The position numbers were made by a program, and so were the translations under genes. DNA of 64,000 nt from assembly GCA_025504975.1 (NCBI GenBank), contig JANUWI010000006.1, positions 1,364,001-1,428,000 of the forward strand, in the 5' to 3' direction. This document shows, in pieces, positions 11,789 to 24,134 of this stretch (position 1 is the stretch's first letter; each line of letters starts with the position of its first letter). Origin of the DNA: Plenodomus lindquistii (taxonomy: Eukaryota; Ascomycota; Dothideomycetes; Pleosporales; Leptosphaeriaceae). The notes beneath the pieces are model-generated. The model was not told where the DNA came from. It saw only the letters and a program-made list of their open reading frames with translations, and searched no databases.

Positions 11789-12653
11789 TGCCGTTGACGT
11801 AGCTGATTCGGTAGTGAGTATAGACGTTGATCGTCGGTAAGTATATACAGGTGTTGTACAAATGCCGTCTTGTTCTCGAGTGTGTGTTCAAGTTAAGAGA
11901 CGGCAAGCAAAAAGCAGTTTATATCCTTTTCGAATTCTCGAAGCAACCGTTTGTCTGCGACTTCGGCAGCAGAATATAGCTGTTTGCGCGCACCTCTAGC
12001 GTACTGTTCCGCCATTCTCTTCGACTTCGTTTGCTAGTCGTTCGAGGCTGGTGCAGAGAAAAGCGAGGTGAACGAGGGTGCTAATCGGTCTTCGAAGCCA
12101 GGAAAAGTGGATTTGACAAACGGGAACAAGAGTGAGTGGCAGTAGAGACGCGTTCTATTGCTAACAATGGAATTGAGAGTAGCAGGCTATTACGTGTTCA
12201 AGGATGCGGTTGAGTTCGAATCTGGGTTAATGACTCCTGAGGTACCCAGATTGGCAGGGTGGTGTAGACTACGTGATTGAGTTGCGCGCTCACCGTAGAC
12301 TTCGATGCGCTCTTATACACGGCGGGATTGAATTCAGCTTGCAGTCAAAGTGGCAAAAGCAAGCGTTTGCAAGTCATCGTTTCCTGGTGGTAACAACACG
12401 GGTCAGTGGTCACCGGGTTTCTCTATTGCAGAGCCATGTATTCACTACCCTAGTGCTTCGTCATGCTAACCATTAATATTAGGCCCACCGAAGAAAGTGC
12501 GCACCGATATATCTGTCGTATGCATGTGGTCGGAAAGCTTTTGATTCTATGTTACGATTCGCAAGTATCATATGCATTATCTGGCTACAACGTTCGGAAT
12601 ACCACACGCAATGGGGTACCCAAGTTTGATAAGCAAGCAGTGACTTGTCTCCT
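11789..12653. other. Intergenic region
   Basis: It lies between the start of the three-exon gene at 11788 and the 3' end of the M20 peptidase gene. No gene-like frame is seen; it should hold the promoter of the former and the 3' UTR of the latter. Confidence 0.5.
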
Positions 12654-13946
12654 TCACGCCTTGAACAGCCCCCTCAAAATCATACCATAAGCCTCTGCCG
12701 CCTGCACCAGCTCTTCCCGGTCCAGGCCCTCATTAGGTGTATGCGCAACCTGGATCGTGCCAGCCCCAAATAGATACTTTTTCTCGACCTGCGGCAAGCT
12801 CGGAATATCTGTGCCATAAAACACAGGCGCGACTTCCAGACCCTCAATATCTGTATCCAGAATCAACGCAGCATACGATGTATTCGCCCACACGATATCG
12901 AACGTAGCATTCACTGCCTCAGCCCGCCTAACGAGAGGAGATAGCATGCCCTCCATCATGTCCTTCACATTCTGTACCGCATCATCTTCGCTGCGGGAGA
13001 TGCGGATCGAGAGACTGGCGTTTGCTGCCTCGGGAACAACATTCGATGCGATACCGCCGCGGATAACACCTGTGTTGAGCGTCGTTGGGCCGAGGAGCTC
13101 GCTTTGAGGAAGCGCTGGCTCGAGACTGTTCAATGCGACGACGGCCTCGCTGAGGTAGTTGATTGCGCTCACACCCAGCCACGGGTATGCAGAATGCGAC
13201 GCCTTGCCTTGTACGCGCAATGTTAGACCTAGACTTCCCTTGTGACCACTGGCGAGTTTGAGTTCAGTTGGTTCGCCGAAGATGGCGGCGCGGAAGGTGG
13301 TGTTGGATGCGTAGGACGCAAACGCTTTCATTCCGGCGCCGCCGGTTTCTTCGCTGACGACGAAGAGCATGCCTAGACTAGGCGTTGAGGATTGAGATTC
13401 AAAGAATTTGTGCGCCGAGATGATCATGCTTGCTACGGGGCCTTTGGCGTCGACGGTACCACGGCCGTAGTGGTAGACCGTGCCGTTTTCTTCGCGGCGC
13501 TCGAATGGGTAGAAGGGTGGGACCTTGGATCATCGTCAGAATTGGAGTAATTACGGGGCTTGTCTACTCACGGTGTCAATGTGGCTCGTGATCAAGACTT
13601 CTGGCCACGATCCTTCGTCTTTTAGGGATTGTGGGTAGGCAAAGACATTGTAGGCGCCTGTTCCTGGTTCCGGAACCTGTTCAACGTAGTATCCAAGCTC
13701 TTTCAAATATTCTGATACGAAGTCTGCGCATTCATTTTCCTCGGCTGAGATTGATGGAATATTCACGAGCTCTTCGTGGAGACTGAATAACTCGTCGCGT
13801 TCTTCTGTGGTCAGAGCGACAGCCTCGTCCACGCCGGATGGGCTGGGTGCACCTGCGCTTGCCGATGTTGATGGTTGAGAGGCTTGTGGCGCTGCGCTCG
13901 CTAAGGAGAGAAAGACGTAGCTCCAGAGAGCTGTGAACTTGGTCAT
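12654..13946 (-). CDS. Secreted M20 family zinc carboxypeptidase
   Basis: Exons 13946..13572 and 13523..12654 give 414 residues. The 48-base intron (GTGAGT donor, phase 0) falls inside the metal-binding motif and its removal restores HIDTVPPFYPFE. An N-terminal hydrophobic segment with an AASAAP-like end (MTKFTALWSYVFLSLASAAP) is a signal peptide. M20 metal and catalytic residues are visible in order: His and Asp of HIDT (about 122-124), Asp in GRGTVDAKG, Glu-Glu in VSEETGG, the Asp/Glu of GEPTE, the lid motif GKASHSAYPWLG, and the terminal His of VAHTPNEG. Members of this family remove C-terminal residues from peptides or cleave N-acyl amino acids outside the cell with two zinc ions. Length fits the secreted fungal subgroup. 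Substrate cannot be told from sequence. Confidence 0.92.
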
Positions 13947-15409
13947 GGTTAGTTTTGTAGGTTAGTTGGTGAGTCGTTAAGCTCCATTCAAATCTCGCCT
14001 GACAATGGCAAGCCCGACCTTTTGTAGGCTCCTCCAGGCGCCCAGCCATGGAAAGGCTCTCCTGTTCAGTGCAAATCGTCATGTTCAATGGGGGATTTAG
14101 TACCGACGCCGAAGCATTTCCACGCCCTTTCTGCACTCGTCACCATTGGCGTACGTCGACAGTCTTGGCATTCTTGCGTTATCCATCACTTGGCATCTTT
14201 TGCCGACTTAATTAACCTCATCTTGCTTGTCATGAAGCTTGACTGCAAAGCTCTCTTGTCTATCTTTGCAAGTGTCACATATGATGAGCAAAATCTTGTC
14301 GCACCAACGTAGGTACCTATGGTAAGTAGCCACAGAGATATTGGAGACGAAGACCTCTTCGCTATACATGAACGGGACGCATTACTCGAAATACGAAGCG
14401 GCTGCGATGATTGAGCAAGAGTGGGATGACGAACGTAAAGCGGGATGGTAGGGGTGGAGGTGCGGGGTGCTCAGATATGTTAGCCTACCTAACGATAAGA
14501 CCAGTCTTGGCGCTCGTAATGCGTAAGAGCATCTTGGAAGGCTTCGACCTTACATATTTGGCAATCCGAGAAGTTGCAACTGTAGCGGTATTGGAAAATT
14601 ACTCGCCCTGTTCGTTGTTCCTGACATTGGTGCTTACACCGAACCAGGTATTCGGCCTCATCTCGCATCGCCAGATCTCTGGCTACTGGTACGGATGAGA
14701 AAAACCGGATCAAGATGACGTCTCAGGGTCCAAATAGCATACACATACAAAGCTGTCGCCAAATTTTTGATCCCATACACAGGCAAGGATCCCCTTCCTC
14801 GTTAAGACCACCTCTTGCATACACGGCGTGACGTGATGCAAGTATGGTAGATAAACAGCCACGACGAGATGGTGCAGTACTTTGCACCTTTTGGCACGCC
14901 CTTGGCTATGAGAGCGAACATCGCTGGTGTGGGGGATATGTATGGCCCAAAGGTCCAGCAAGGGTCCTAAAGGAGGGCCGCAAAATCCTTGCTTCAGTGT
15001 CCATGGCCTGGAGACGGACAAGGGAATCTATGGATATCCTAAAGTTGCTTGAGCGCGCTACGGCTGCACACACAAATTTGGTTGTGGACAATTCTCGCGG
15101 TGGTCAGAAGGCGAAAAGAGTATCAAACGGATCGTGATACCCCTTGACAGGAACAAAAGTTGGTGATTGACCAACCGCCGCTATTCGTCCGATGCCAAGT
15201 AACGCGACTCCTACTCCGTCCAAGCTACTATGTACCACAGTATGTATGCATATTGGATTGGTAAACTAATGTGCAAATGACGCAGCTGGGCTTTCATGGA
15301 AGAAAGCATCGAGGAAAATGCCACAAATATTTGACCTGCATGCGGCCCCGCATCGTGCGGCATTAGTTCCAACACACTCGCACAACCTGCAAAACAAAAC
15401 ATTGACACC
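13947..15409. other. Intergenic region, divergent promoters
   Basis: About 1.5 kb separates the divergent M20 peptidase and NmrA-like genes. I see only short frames without family character and no repeat or RNA gene. Confidence 0.5.
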
Positions 15410-16422
15410 ATGTCTGCGCCGATCAATATCGCCATCGCTGCCATCACCAGCAAGATCGCACTCAAAATAGCCTACAAACTTCTCGAAAACCCCAACGTCA
15501 GCCTTCGAGGATCTTGTCGCGACACCAGCAAAGCGCCTGCCGATCTCCGAGACCACAAGAGAGTGCAGCTCATCACAGCCGACGCGTACAACAAGGAGAA
15601 TCTACGAACCCTAGTCCGTGGCTGCAGCACAGTCATCTGTTGCTACTTGGCCGACAATGAGACCATGACCTCTGGGCAGAAATTGCTCATTGATATCTGC
15701 GAGGAAGAAGGAGTCCATCGATATATAGCGAGCGATTACACGGTCGATTACCGAACGATGGACTACGGCGATCTCCCCCCAAAAGATCCAATGAAGGATA
15801 TCATGGCATATCTAAAGACGAAGCAACGTATCGTTGGTGTACATGTCTTGATTGGCTGTATCATGGAGACTTTCTGGGTATTCTTTAGTGGATGGGACGA
15901 ACAGACCAACACGTTCAAGTATTGGGGCTCTGGAGATGAAAAGTGGGAAGTTAGCACTTGTCAGACTGCTGCTGAGTATGTCGCTGCTGTTGCTCTTGAC
16001 GAAAACGCTACTGGTGTTGTAAAGTGTAAGTTTAATTGTCATCAACATGGTTGCGCAGATCGCGCTCAGCTAAGTGGATACAGTCCTTGGAGATCGCATC
16101 AGCATTAAGGAGGTCGCAGACGAGATGGAGCGTGTATATGGCACGAGACCAAACCTTGTGAATCTAGGTCCTCTGGCGAAGGGAGGAGACGAAAGCCCAC
16201 TGGAGGCGGTGCGCAAGTGAGTAGAGCATTTGCCGGCACTCTCACGTAGAGTCGGGGCTAACACGGACTAGGAACGTTTCGTACCTATTCCTTACGGGCA
16301 AGGCGACGCTTGGAAATGACCTAGACAATGGCAAATATCCACAAGTCAAGCCTGAGCGTGTTGTAGATTATCTCAAGGCCAGAGATATTTCCCAGCTTTG
16401 TGATCGCCGTTATGGTGTATAG
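15410..16422 (+). CDS. NmrA-like NAD(P)-binding family protein
   Basis: Exons 15410..16025, 16084..16216 and 16272..16422 give 299 residues. The introns are 58 bases (GTAAGT, ACAG; phase 1) and 55 bases (GTGAGT, CTAAC branch, CTAG; phase 2). The ATG at 15410 has A at -3 and follows an A-rich leader. The fold follows the NmrA/isoflavone-reductase pattern: first strand INIAIAAITSKIALKIAYKLL, an Arg-rich RGSCRDTS turn, ITADAYNKENL, a VICCYLADN strand, RYIASDYTVDY near the active site, and GDRISIKEVADEMERVYGTR near the end. The usual glycines of the GxxGxxG dinucleotide loop are absent (AIAAITSKIA), so cofactor binding may be weak or lost. Likely role is a reductase-like or redox-sensing protein in the cytosol; substrate unknown. 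Confidence 0.85.
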
Positions 16423-16438
16423 GGTTGCGTGAGACATA

Positions 16439-16510
16439 GTCGTGGAGTCGTGGAGTCGTGGAGTCGTGGAGTCGTGGAGTCGTGGAGTCGTGGAGTCGTG
16501 GAGTCGTGGA
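16439..16510 (+). repeat. Perfect tandem repeat, 8-base unit GTCGTGGA x9
   Basis: Nine exact copies of GTCGTGGA fill these 72 bases, just after the stop codon of the NmrA-like gene and upstream of the end of the calcium-pump gene. It therefore lies between convergent 3' ends. Perfect copies imply recent slippage expansion. Confidence 0.95.
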
Positions 16511-16621
16511 ATAGTAGACAGATGCACATGTATTTGTAAGAGATATCGTTTACAACTAATATACTTGGGTATCATATTCTAAAGCCAATCGTAACCCCCC
16601 GAGATATCCATTACATCGTAA

Positions 16622-19600
16622 CTAAGTTGCCTTTTGCTCCCTGGCACTCGCATCGTCGTTGACAACCACAATGGCGGGCATGGCACCTGCCTCCGCATCG
16701 CTGTCCTTGTTCGTCTTCTTGCGCTGGAACATCGCCTTGACTTTGGATGCACCCTTGCCGCACCACCTGTAGACGATGACAAAAGGCTTGCCAACAACTC
16801 GAGCAATGGCCGCGAACCACTCGTCGGGGAAGTACCTAACGAGGATTGCCCACGGGATACAGACGAAGCCGATGACGACGGAGATGGCCCACTGTACGCC
16901 ATCAAGACCATCAGAGCTAATGTGGAAAGCGCGTCCTCCGACGAAGATGATCATGATCTGCAAGCCGACGATGAGCGCAACAATACCGATAAAGAACCAG
17001 TTCCTGAAGATGCCTTCCAGAACATTGAGCTTGTTGTCGAGACGTCTGTTGTTGAAGATGTTGAAGACTTGCATCCAGACGAAGGCGTTGAAGATGACGG
17101 TGTCGAGCTCGAGCTGCTTGTCGGGGTCGGAAAGATCGTAGTCGAGGATTTGTCCACCAGCAAAGTACAGGACGAAGATGGCAGTGATTTTGTAGATGTT
17201 CTGACCCATGATTTGCTTCCACATGGTGATTGTAATCAATGGCTTGTCCTTGCCCTGAGGTGGGCGATCGAGAATCTTCTCCGTGGGAGGGTCGGTGGCA
17301 AGTGCAAGAGCGGCGAAGGTGTCCATGATGAGGTTGACCCAGAGGAGCTGCACGGCGCGGAGCACAGGCTGCATCTCGTCATCGTAGATGGCAGTGACAA
17401 AAGCGAGAACGACGGCGGTAATGTTGACGGTGATTTGGAACTAGAATTGTCAGCGTGCGTCAAGTGATTGACGAAGAGCATGCTTACCTGCAAGAACTTT
17501 TGAACAGCGTCGTTGACAGCGCGACCCCACATGAGGGCAGTGATGATGCTGGCAAAATTGTCGTCCATGAGAATGATGGAAGATGCTTCCTTTGCAACTT
17601 CAGTTCCAGAGATACCCATACTGAAGCCAATGTTTGCAGCCTTTAAAGCGGGTGCGTCGTTGGTCCCGTCTCCTGTTACCGCGACAATCTCACCGAGAGT
17701 CTTGAGCCGTTGCACAAGAATCCTCTTGTCCTCAGGCGACGACCGAGCGAGGACCTGCAGCTTAGGTAGAATCCTGTCCATCTCGTCCTCTGGCAGGCGG
17801 CGGAACTCTGGTCCTTCCATGACGACACCGCCTTCGGTGTAAATGAGACACTCAGTAGCAATGGCTCGTGCTGTCTGCATGTTGTCACCAGTGACCATGC
17901 GAACGGTGACACCGGCCTTCTGCGCCTTGCGTACAGCATCTGGCACACCGGGACGGACGGGGTCTTGAATACCAACTACACCAATGAAGGTGAGGTCCTT
18001 GAGCAAAGATCCAAACTCCACACTTCCACCCTCCGTGAGTTGCGCATTAACTGGGGGCCATTGTGGCATATCGGAGTATATAAGACCAATGGTTCGTAGC
18101 GATCGATTGGCGTACTCGTTGATAGTGTCGGTAATTTCCTGGCGACGAGCTTCTGTCATTGGTTCCGTCTCTAAGGTATCGAAATGTGCGAAATTGGAGG
18201 TCATGGTGAGCAGGATCTCGGAAGCGCCCTTGACAACCAGTCGGTAGCCGCCGTTTGGAAGTTTGATTACGGCTCCCATGCACTTCTTGCCAGAGTCGAA
18301 GGGAAACATATGTGCGACCTGGACGCTGTCGCGCGTCTCTGCTAGTGACAGTAAACCAAGATGTTCCTTTGCAAGTTGTAGCAATGCGGTCTCGGTCTTG
18401 GATCCGACGAAAACTGCCTGGCCTTCCTCTTCACCTTCAAAGGCGGTGGAGTTGATTGCGACGGACTGAATGAGAAGCTCCTTTGCAGCCGGTGTAACCT
18501 TCGAGGCCCATGATGAAATAGTCTCGGCCTTTTCGGACTTGGAATCGGCGTGCAAAAAGGTTGTCGTGCCAAAGGTACCAGCCACAACCGTCATCTTGTT
18601 CGTGGTCAATGTGCCAGTCTTGTCCGAGCAGATAGCAGTAGCATTGCCCATGGTCTCACAAGCCCTGAGGACTCGTACCAAGTTATTCTCCTTGAGCATT
18701 CGGGTAGTCGCAAAAGCTAGAGCCAAGGTTACAGCCAAGGGAAGACCTTCGGGTACAGCGACGACGATGATGGTGACTGCGACGATGAGGATATCCATGA
18801 AGGCTGATCCCTTCTGAGACGGTGATCGGTTGTCACCTGGCAATTCTCCGACGAATTTGAAGAGAAGGATGAAGAAGAGAAGACCTGCAGCTGTGCTGCC
18901 AATCTTGGCGATGGCCATGGCAAGTCCTCCAAGCTTCACCTGGAGAGGTGTCTCCTCCATTTCAGCACGAACAGACATCATGATTCTTCCAAAGCTGCTG
19001 TTAACGCCGACGGAAGTAGCCATGTAAGTGCCAACGCCTTCAAGTACCTTGGCACCAGAAATGATGAAAGGATCCATCTTCTTCATGGCTTGGCCAGATT
19101 CGAGCGCCTTCATGACGGCGGCACCAGGAGTCTTGCGCATAGCATCAGACTCTCCCGTGGCCGAAGACTCGTCGCATCGAACGTCGGATCCATCGATAAA
19201 GATGCCGTCGACTGGAATGACATCTCCAGGTTCCAAATGTACAATGTCTCCAGCCAGTACGTCGTAGACGCTGATCATGACAATCTTTCCTGAGCGAGTG
19301 ACCTTGATGTCGCGTTGCTCTTTCTTTGCGTTGAGTCGGGCAAAAGCTTGTTCTTTTTGCCAGTCGTTGACAGCAGTGACAAGAACGACGATGACGATGG
19401 CAACGCAAATGGCAAGACCCTCAACCCAGTCGACTGGAGTTGGAGCGCCGGGTTCATGCTCCGCACCAAAGGTTTCGTATAGGCCGAGAGCAAGAGAAAT
19501 GGCGGCAGCGATGGTGAGGATGATCAGGACGGTGTCGTTGTACGCGTTCCATACCAGCTTCCACAGCGGTGTGACGTATTTTGGTGGCAAAGTGTTGCGT

Positions 19601-20085
19601 CCGTGTATCCTAATGCGATCCGCAAAAGGTTCACCATTGCTTGGTGGCCTACTCGAATCCGTCTCTTTTGTCGGTGTGTGTGGCCTCGTGGCCTCGTCGA
19701 ATGTGATTGTGCGCGGCGCGGTCGATTCATCAACTGAGAGTCCAGAGTGAATGTCCGACTGCAAGCCCGCAGCAATACCATGAATACCGCCTAACGCCTG
19801 ATAGACTGGAAGCGACTTTGGGTTCAAGAGTTTATTCAGCTGAGCAGGCGAAAATGCAAAGGGGTTGTTAGCGACGGTGTTGGCGTCGCTGCAAAGCTCC
19901 TGTCGAACGACGGAGGCGTCGGAATCGTCAACCACTGTCGAGGCGCCGCCGGTCGACGCATTACTCGGTGATATTGGGCTCCTGAATGGGTTTGATGTTT
20001 GTGATGTTATCGTTTCGGCTTCACTCAGCGCCCGTTGCCGGGTGTTGATTTGAAGTGTGGGGGGAGCTAGCTTGCCTGCCTCCAT
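16622..20085 (-). CDS. pmc1: P-type Ca2+-transporting ATPase, vacuolar PMC1 type
   Basis: Exons 20085..17488 and 17440..16622 give 1138 residues; the 47-base intron has a GTAAGC donor, a CTGAC branch and a CTAG acceptor in phase 0. The protein is a type IIB P-ATPase. It has an N-terminal cytosolic region, a first membrane pair near DTVLIILTIAAAISLALGLY, the ion-binding AVPEGLPLAV helix, the phosphorylation motif CSDKTGTLT near residue 487, KGASE for nucleotide binding, the hinge TGDGTNDAP near 800, and the last membrane helices starting with VNLIMDTFAALALATDPPTE. It pumps Ca2+ from the cytosol into the vacuole in exchange for protons and is expected to be under calcineurin/Crz1 control. There is no long calmodulin-binding tail beyond KVKAMFQRKKTNKD. 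All family signatures are intact, so it should be active. Confidence 0.95.
17441..17487 (-). other. Intron of the calcium ATPase gene
   Basis: It has a GTAAGC donor, a CTGAC branch and a CTAG acceptor. Without removal the frame ends in a nonsense tail; with removal the conserved QKFLQFQITVNITAVVLAF helix is restored. Confidence 0.9.
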
Positions 20086-22609
20086 GATGAAAACAATGGG
20101 AGGATAGGACGCTCAGATGAAAGATTCCGATAAACGGATAAGAAGTCCCCGTAGGAGATCTGTAGGAGATCTGTAGCAGCACGTAATAGGGGAGTTGAAA
20201 GTGGGTGTATGACACGAGGCAGGGCGCGCGCACAAAGTGACCATATACTCCTCACACCTGGGGGGCTGTGTTGCAGCTCGGTGCCTCAAGGCAAAACCTA
20301 CCCTGATTTCTTGGGTGCGTCATTAGAATCTGCCTAGAAGGAGATGTTGCCCGCCAGAGCGCTTGAGTGCGCTCCGTCGCACGGGCTTTCACCGGCCTTG
20401 TTCATTTCGTGTACGGCCACGGCACACATCACTCGCTGCGATGACCAAGTTCAACGCCCCGGCCAAGCGCTGCGTCTATCGAAGCGCCGCCGACTCGCTG
20501 CCAAGCGGAGATGAGCATTGCAATACTGGTGGCGGGCAGCAGCCATGAGCCGCCATGAGCGGAAGTGCCCAGGAACCAAAGAGGACCGGCGCTGCTTGGA
20601 CGACGGGGCAGTGCAAAACGGGGCCCACAGCTGTCCAGCGCACACACGTGCCTTTTTCGCGCAAGCCGGCCAGCGCCGGAAGCGAAACAGGTACAACATC
20701 AACGATGTTTGCGATGGAAAGACAGAGGCCAATTTCGACATTTCCATGAGGCTGTGATAGAGTGTAGACTTGTGTAGGCTATCGCGCAGATCCGGTTGAG
20801 GCTAGCAGGGCTGTGTAAGGGGCAATCGCCATTGATTGGTCAGGCCCACCTCGCCACAGTGCTTCGCCACGACTAGCGCCACATCTAGAACAAGGACGAC
20901 GCCGTATCATCTTCTGCTGGTATACGGTGCGGTAGGCTGAGCACTGTAGCATATATTCCTCAGGCTCCCAGGTTTCGCACCTTCTAAGGCCCAGCGCATT
21001 CTACGGGCCTCATTCCTCCTTTGCCAAAGGACAAGTAACACGTACGTACTACCTAATCTAATGCCGGCGTATTCACTCCGATGATTCAGCCCCGATGAGC
21101 GCCTCAATCGCCCCGATTCTATAGAATGGCATGTACTCCGACGAAGACTCTTGGACGAGGCAGTGCAAGGACGGTGACTGCTGAACAATGGTCCAGGCTG
21201 CGTACACAGTGGCGAAATCCTCTCCTTTACGCAGCGGGCGTTGCCCTGAGCTGAATCAGTACGACGCTAGTATTATCAGGGACGATACGTACGCGAGGCG
21301 AACATGTCTTGGGATCATTCTCGAAGTACTCTATACCACATGAGATCGTCATTGATCTGGTCCAGAACGTGCGAATTTCGAAGGCTACGGCGAATCCTTC
21401 TCAGTAGCGCTGCTTGAGTGTTGTACCTACACCTACCACCTGTGCGAAGAAAGCTGCGGCCGTTCCTGTGACTACCAAGTTCGCCATAAGCATGTCTGTG
21501 GCGTAAGGGGTTGGGGCACGTGGCTTTTAGGGCGGTGCTACAAGCGTTCCAATGTTGATTTGGACTACTATCTAGCGTACCGAACCAGAGAAACGTAAAG
21601 GCAGTGGCTGAGAGTCAGTCGTGGACGATTACGCGACCTTGGAAGGGGCAAACCATGGGATCTGATGGTCGACTGCGACTTTGAAAGCCCGTGTTCACAG
21701 GCACTGATGTTGAGGCTTCATAATGTTCCTCTGCACCATGGCCGAAAGCATCCTAGGATTCAGGGATTGTTCACCACATTTACTCGTTCATGACTTCATG
21801 GGCTTCTAGAGCGCGTGCGCTGTCGACGTATTCTGTGTCTTTCCAGGTGTCGCCCTTTGTAGGGCTGGTATCTGGAGACTTTTAATCGCCCGCTGAATAC
21901 AGCCCAGCGTCATTCGCTTCAGATGACCGATGGTCCAGGGGCATCATGAAAGCTTCACTGACATTGCACCAGACCTTACAAGAAACACTGCGAGCAGCGG
22001 ACCTTGAGTGGATGCACCTCCACGTCGGACACTTGACAGACTCTCACATGGTGCCAATTGCCAAGGTCAAGTATGCCTCTCCGGCATTCACTATCGATGT
22101 ACTCAAGAAAACATTGACCATCTTAGAATGACAATCCCTGCACACGGTTGGACTACCTGAAACAGCAGCCTCGTCACATATGTATCAAAGTCCGATCAAC
22201 ATTGCATGGCTGGGCGACACGATCCTGGAACATCGGTCGTTCGGGTCCTTGGCCCTCGATTGATGAACTTGCAGTGCATTGCAGAACCAAGCGACGGGTA
22301 TGCGTATACCATTTACAACACGGAGAACCAAAGTCCGTTCAGGATCAGCATCTTATATATAACCAGACTAACTTTATTTCCCCAAAAACCCTCTAAACTG
22401 GCCGGAAAGTAGCTAAAAATACTCGTAAAACTCGCCGCTTTTTCCCTATCTACTTTTAAAAGCCGTACGACGTCTGTACGTGGCGCTATTGCCGTGCAAA
22501 GTATGCACTTTTTAGCCGTGCGCGAGGTTTTGGTGTTCACGAGCAAAATATAGCCGTGCGTAGACTTCACGTAAGCAGCACGTGATAGATCTTTCACCTT
22601 GCAAACTCT

Positions 22610-22720
22610 ATTTACTAGGTATCTATATATTTTCTATAATATTATTTTTACTATAATAAATAACGCGTACTAGGTATAAGTCTATATAGTTATTATATAG
22701 GTATAACTATGTATTTCTAG
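22610..22720. repeat. AT-rich patch, RIP-like decayed repeat
   Basis: The sequence becomes almost pure A/T with many TA steps (TATATATTTTCTATAATATT and similar) in a genome that is otherwise near 50% GC. TpA excess and loss of C on both strands fit repeat-induced point mutation of a former repeat. It ends abruptly in a GC-rich CACGCACGCACGCC run. Confidence 0.5.
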
Positions 22721-23796
22721 GTAAGCACGCACGCACGCCTGCCTGCACGCCGAGGACGCCTGCGCTGTCCCCTAACAATCCAGACTTTGGCTAATCCCCT
22801 GGCATCTTACAAGTCGTAGAAACCCCACTGATATCAGCAAGTCCCCAAGTTTGCTCAGATACGCTGAATTGTCACGTTCGGATCGAACAAGTATGTTTGG
22901 TCAGCGAGCATCAGAGCATCGGCAGGAAGTGGCGAACAGATGGTTCTATTGAGTAGGTTTCGCGCATGAGAAGGTTGCGCTCCAGGTGCCCAAGGAAGCA
23001 TAAGACTTCATGCAGTCTGATAAACCTGAAGGGGAAAAGATATGCAGTCGTTGGCGTGTGTACAAACAGCTTCTGACGACTCCCAATGACCATGGAATAC
23101 TTATATAAGGTGTGGCTCGTAAATTGTTAGTCTGAGCTGTAGCTTGTACAGTTTATGTCGACACTTCAGCTCAGCTGCAATAGTCTTTGGTTCATGCAAC
23201 AGCGAGGAGTTTTTGATGCGATGCAGGACTTCTAGGGCGTCTCTTTGAGACTTACGATCGTAAGTATGATGAAATTCGAATATCAATAATCTTGCCCCGT
23301 TCATCGTACGAGTGCCGCAATAAAGATCCGTCCTGTATACCATCTGAATACTCCAAGATAGCATAGCAGGAGTTGTATTATAGGACACGCAGTAGGCGTG
23401 CAAGTCATTGTCGTCAAATAACCAGTTGCAACCCAAGTCCCCGCCGTTCCAACGTCGCCATCGGTTTTTTCTACTTCAGTATCAGATTGAAACTGTTTCC
23501 TATCTCCATATCTACAACCCAGAAGTGATGCTAGAGAGTGGGGTGAATTTAGGCGAGGTCAACCCCGCTGCTGAGGTTTTTTTTTTCGGTCTGACCCCGC
23601 ACGAAAAGATTCAAATCCCCGCGGAGGACCACACAACCACAAAAGATGCTATCCGCAGCCAAATCATCGTAGTTGGCAGTCTATACTGTACAATATATAA
23701 TCCTTATTTTGAAAAAATTACAAATCATCAGATTCGGGCACTTGGGTAAGATTTCTCCACTCTCCTAGTATTTCACCACCGTTTCTAACACCAATC

Positions 23797-23876
23797 TAGT
23801 CTAGGGGTATGATTTTCGCTTCGCAAGCCTGGTGCTTTATTGTGAAAGGTCATGGGTTCAATTCCCATAGTGTCCA
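23797..23876 (+). tRNA. tRNA-like sequence, Ala(CGC)-type, probably degenerate
   Basis: A clean T arm is present (ATGGG, loop TTCAATT, CCCAT at 23852-23868), preceded by a D-arm-like GTCTAGGGGTATGAT and an anticodon stem TTCGC/GTGAA with one G-T pair. The anticodon loop would start TTCGCA, giving CGC (Ala) with an intron of about 15 bases. The 3' acceptor strand AGTGTCC with A as discriminator has no pairing partner: the seven bases upstream of the D arm are ACCAATC. I therefore think the 5' end was replaced or mutated. A Pro-type tRNA is an alternative. Confidence 0.45.
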
Positions 23877-24134
23877 GTCTTTTTGGGCTTTCTTTTTGTG
23901 TCCGTGGTGTTGTGGTGGTGGTTGAAATGGTGGTAGAGGCGCAGGGGATGATGAAAGGGTGCGACACCACAACGACCTCAAGAATCAGGTTCCAACCTAT
24001 TTATTTCATTAATATGCAATGGTACTCGTGCCTGTTTAATTAAACGTGAGATAATCCGTGAATGCGGTGATTACACAACGTCGAAAGGCTGACAGTTGCA
24101 CAATTGGCTTGTACGACATATTCTTTAAAATGCT

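Noticed and set aside
17374..17440. Apparent one-base frameshift in the calcium ATPase
   Set aside because: It came from miscounting a run of A. The translated frame shows four, and the 47-base intron then gives a consistent protein.
23785..23970. Minus-strand frame reading MGIEPMTFHNKAPG
   Set aside because: This is the reverse reading of the tRNA-like sequence and a typical false ORF.
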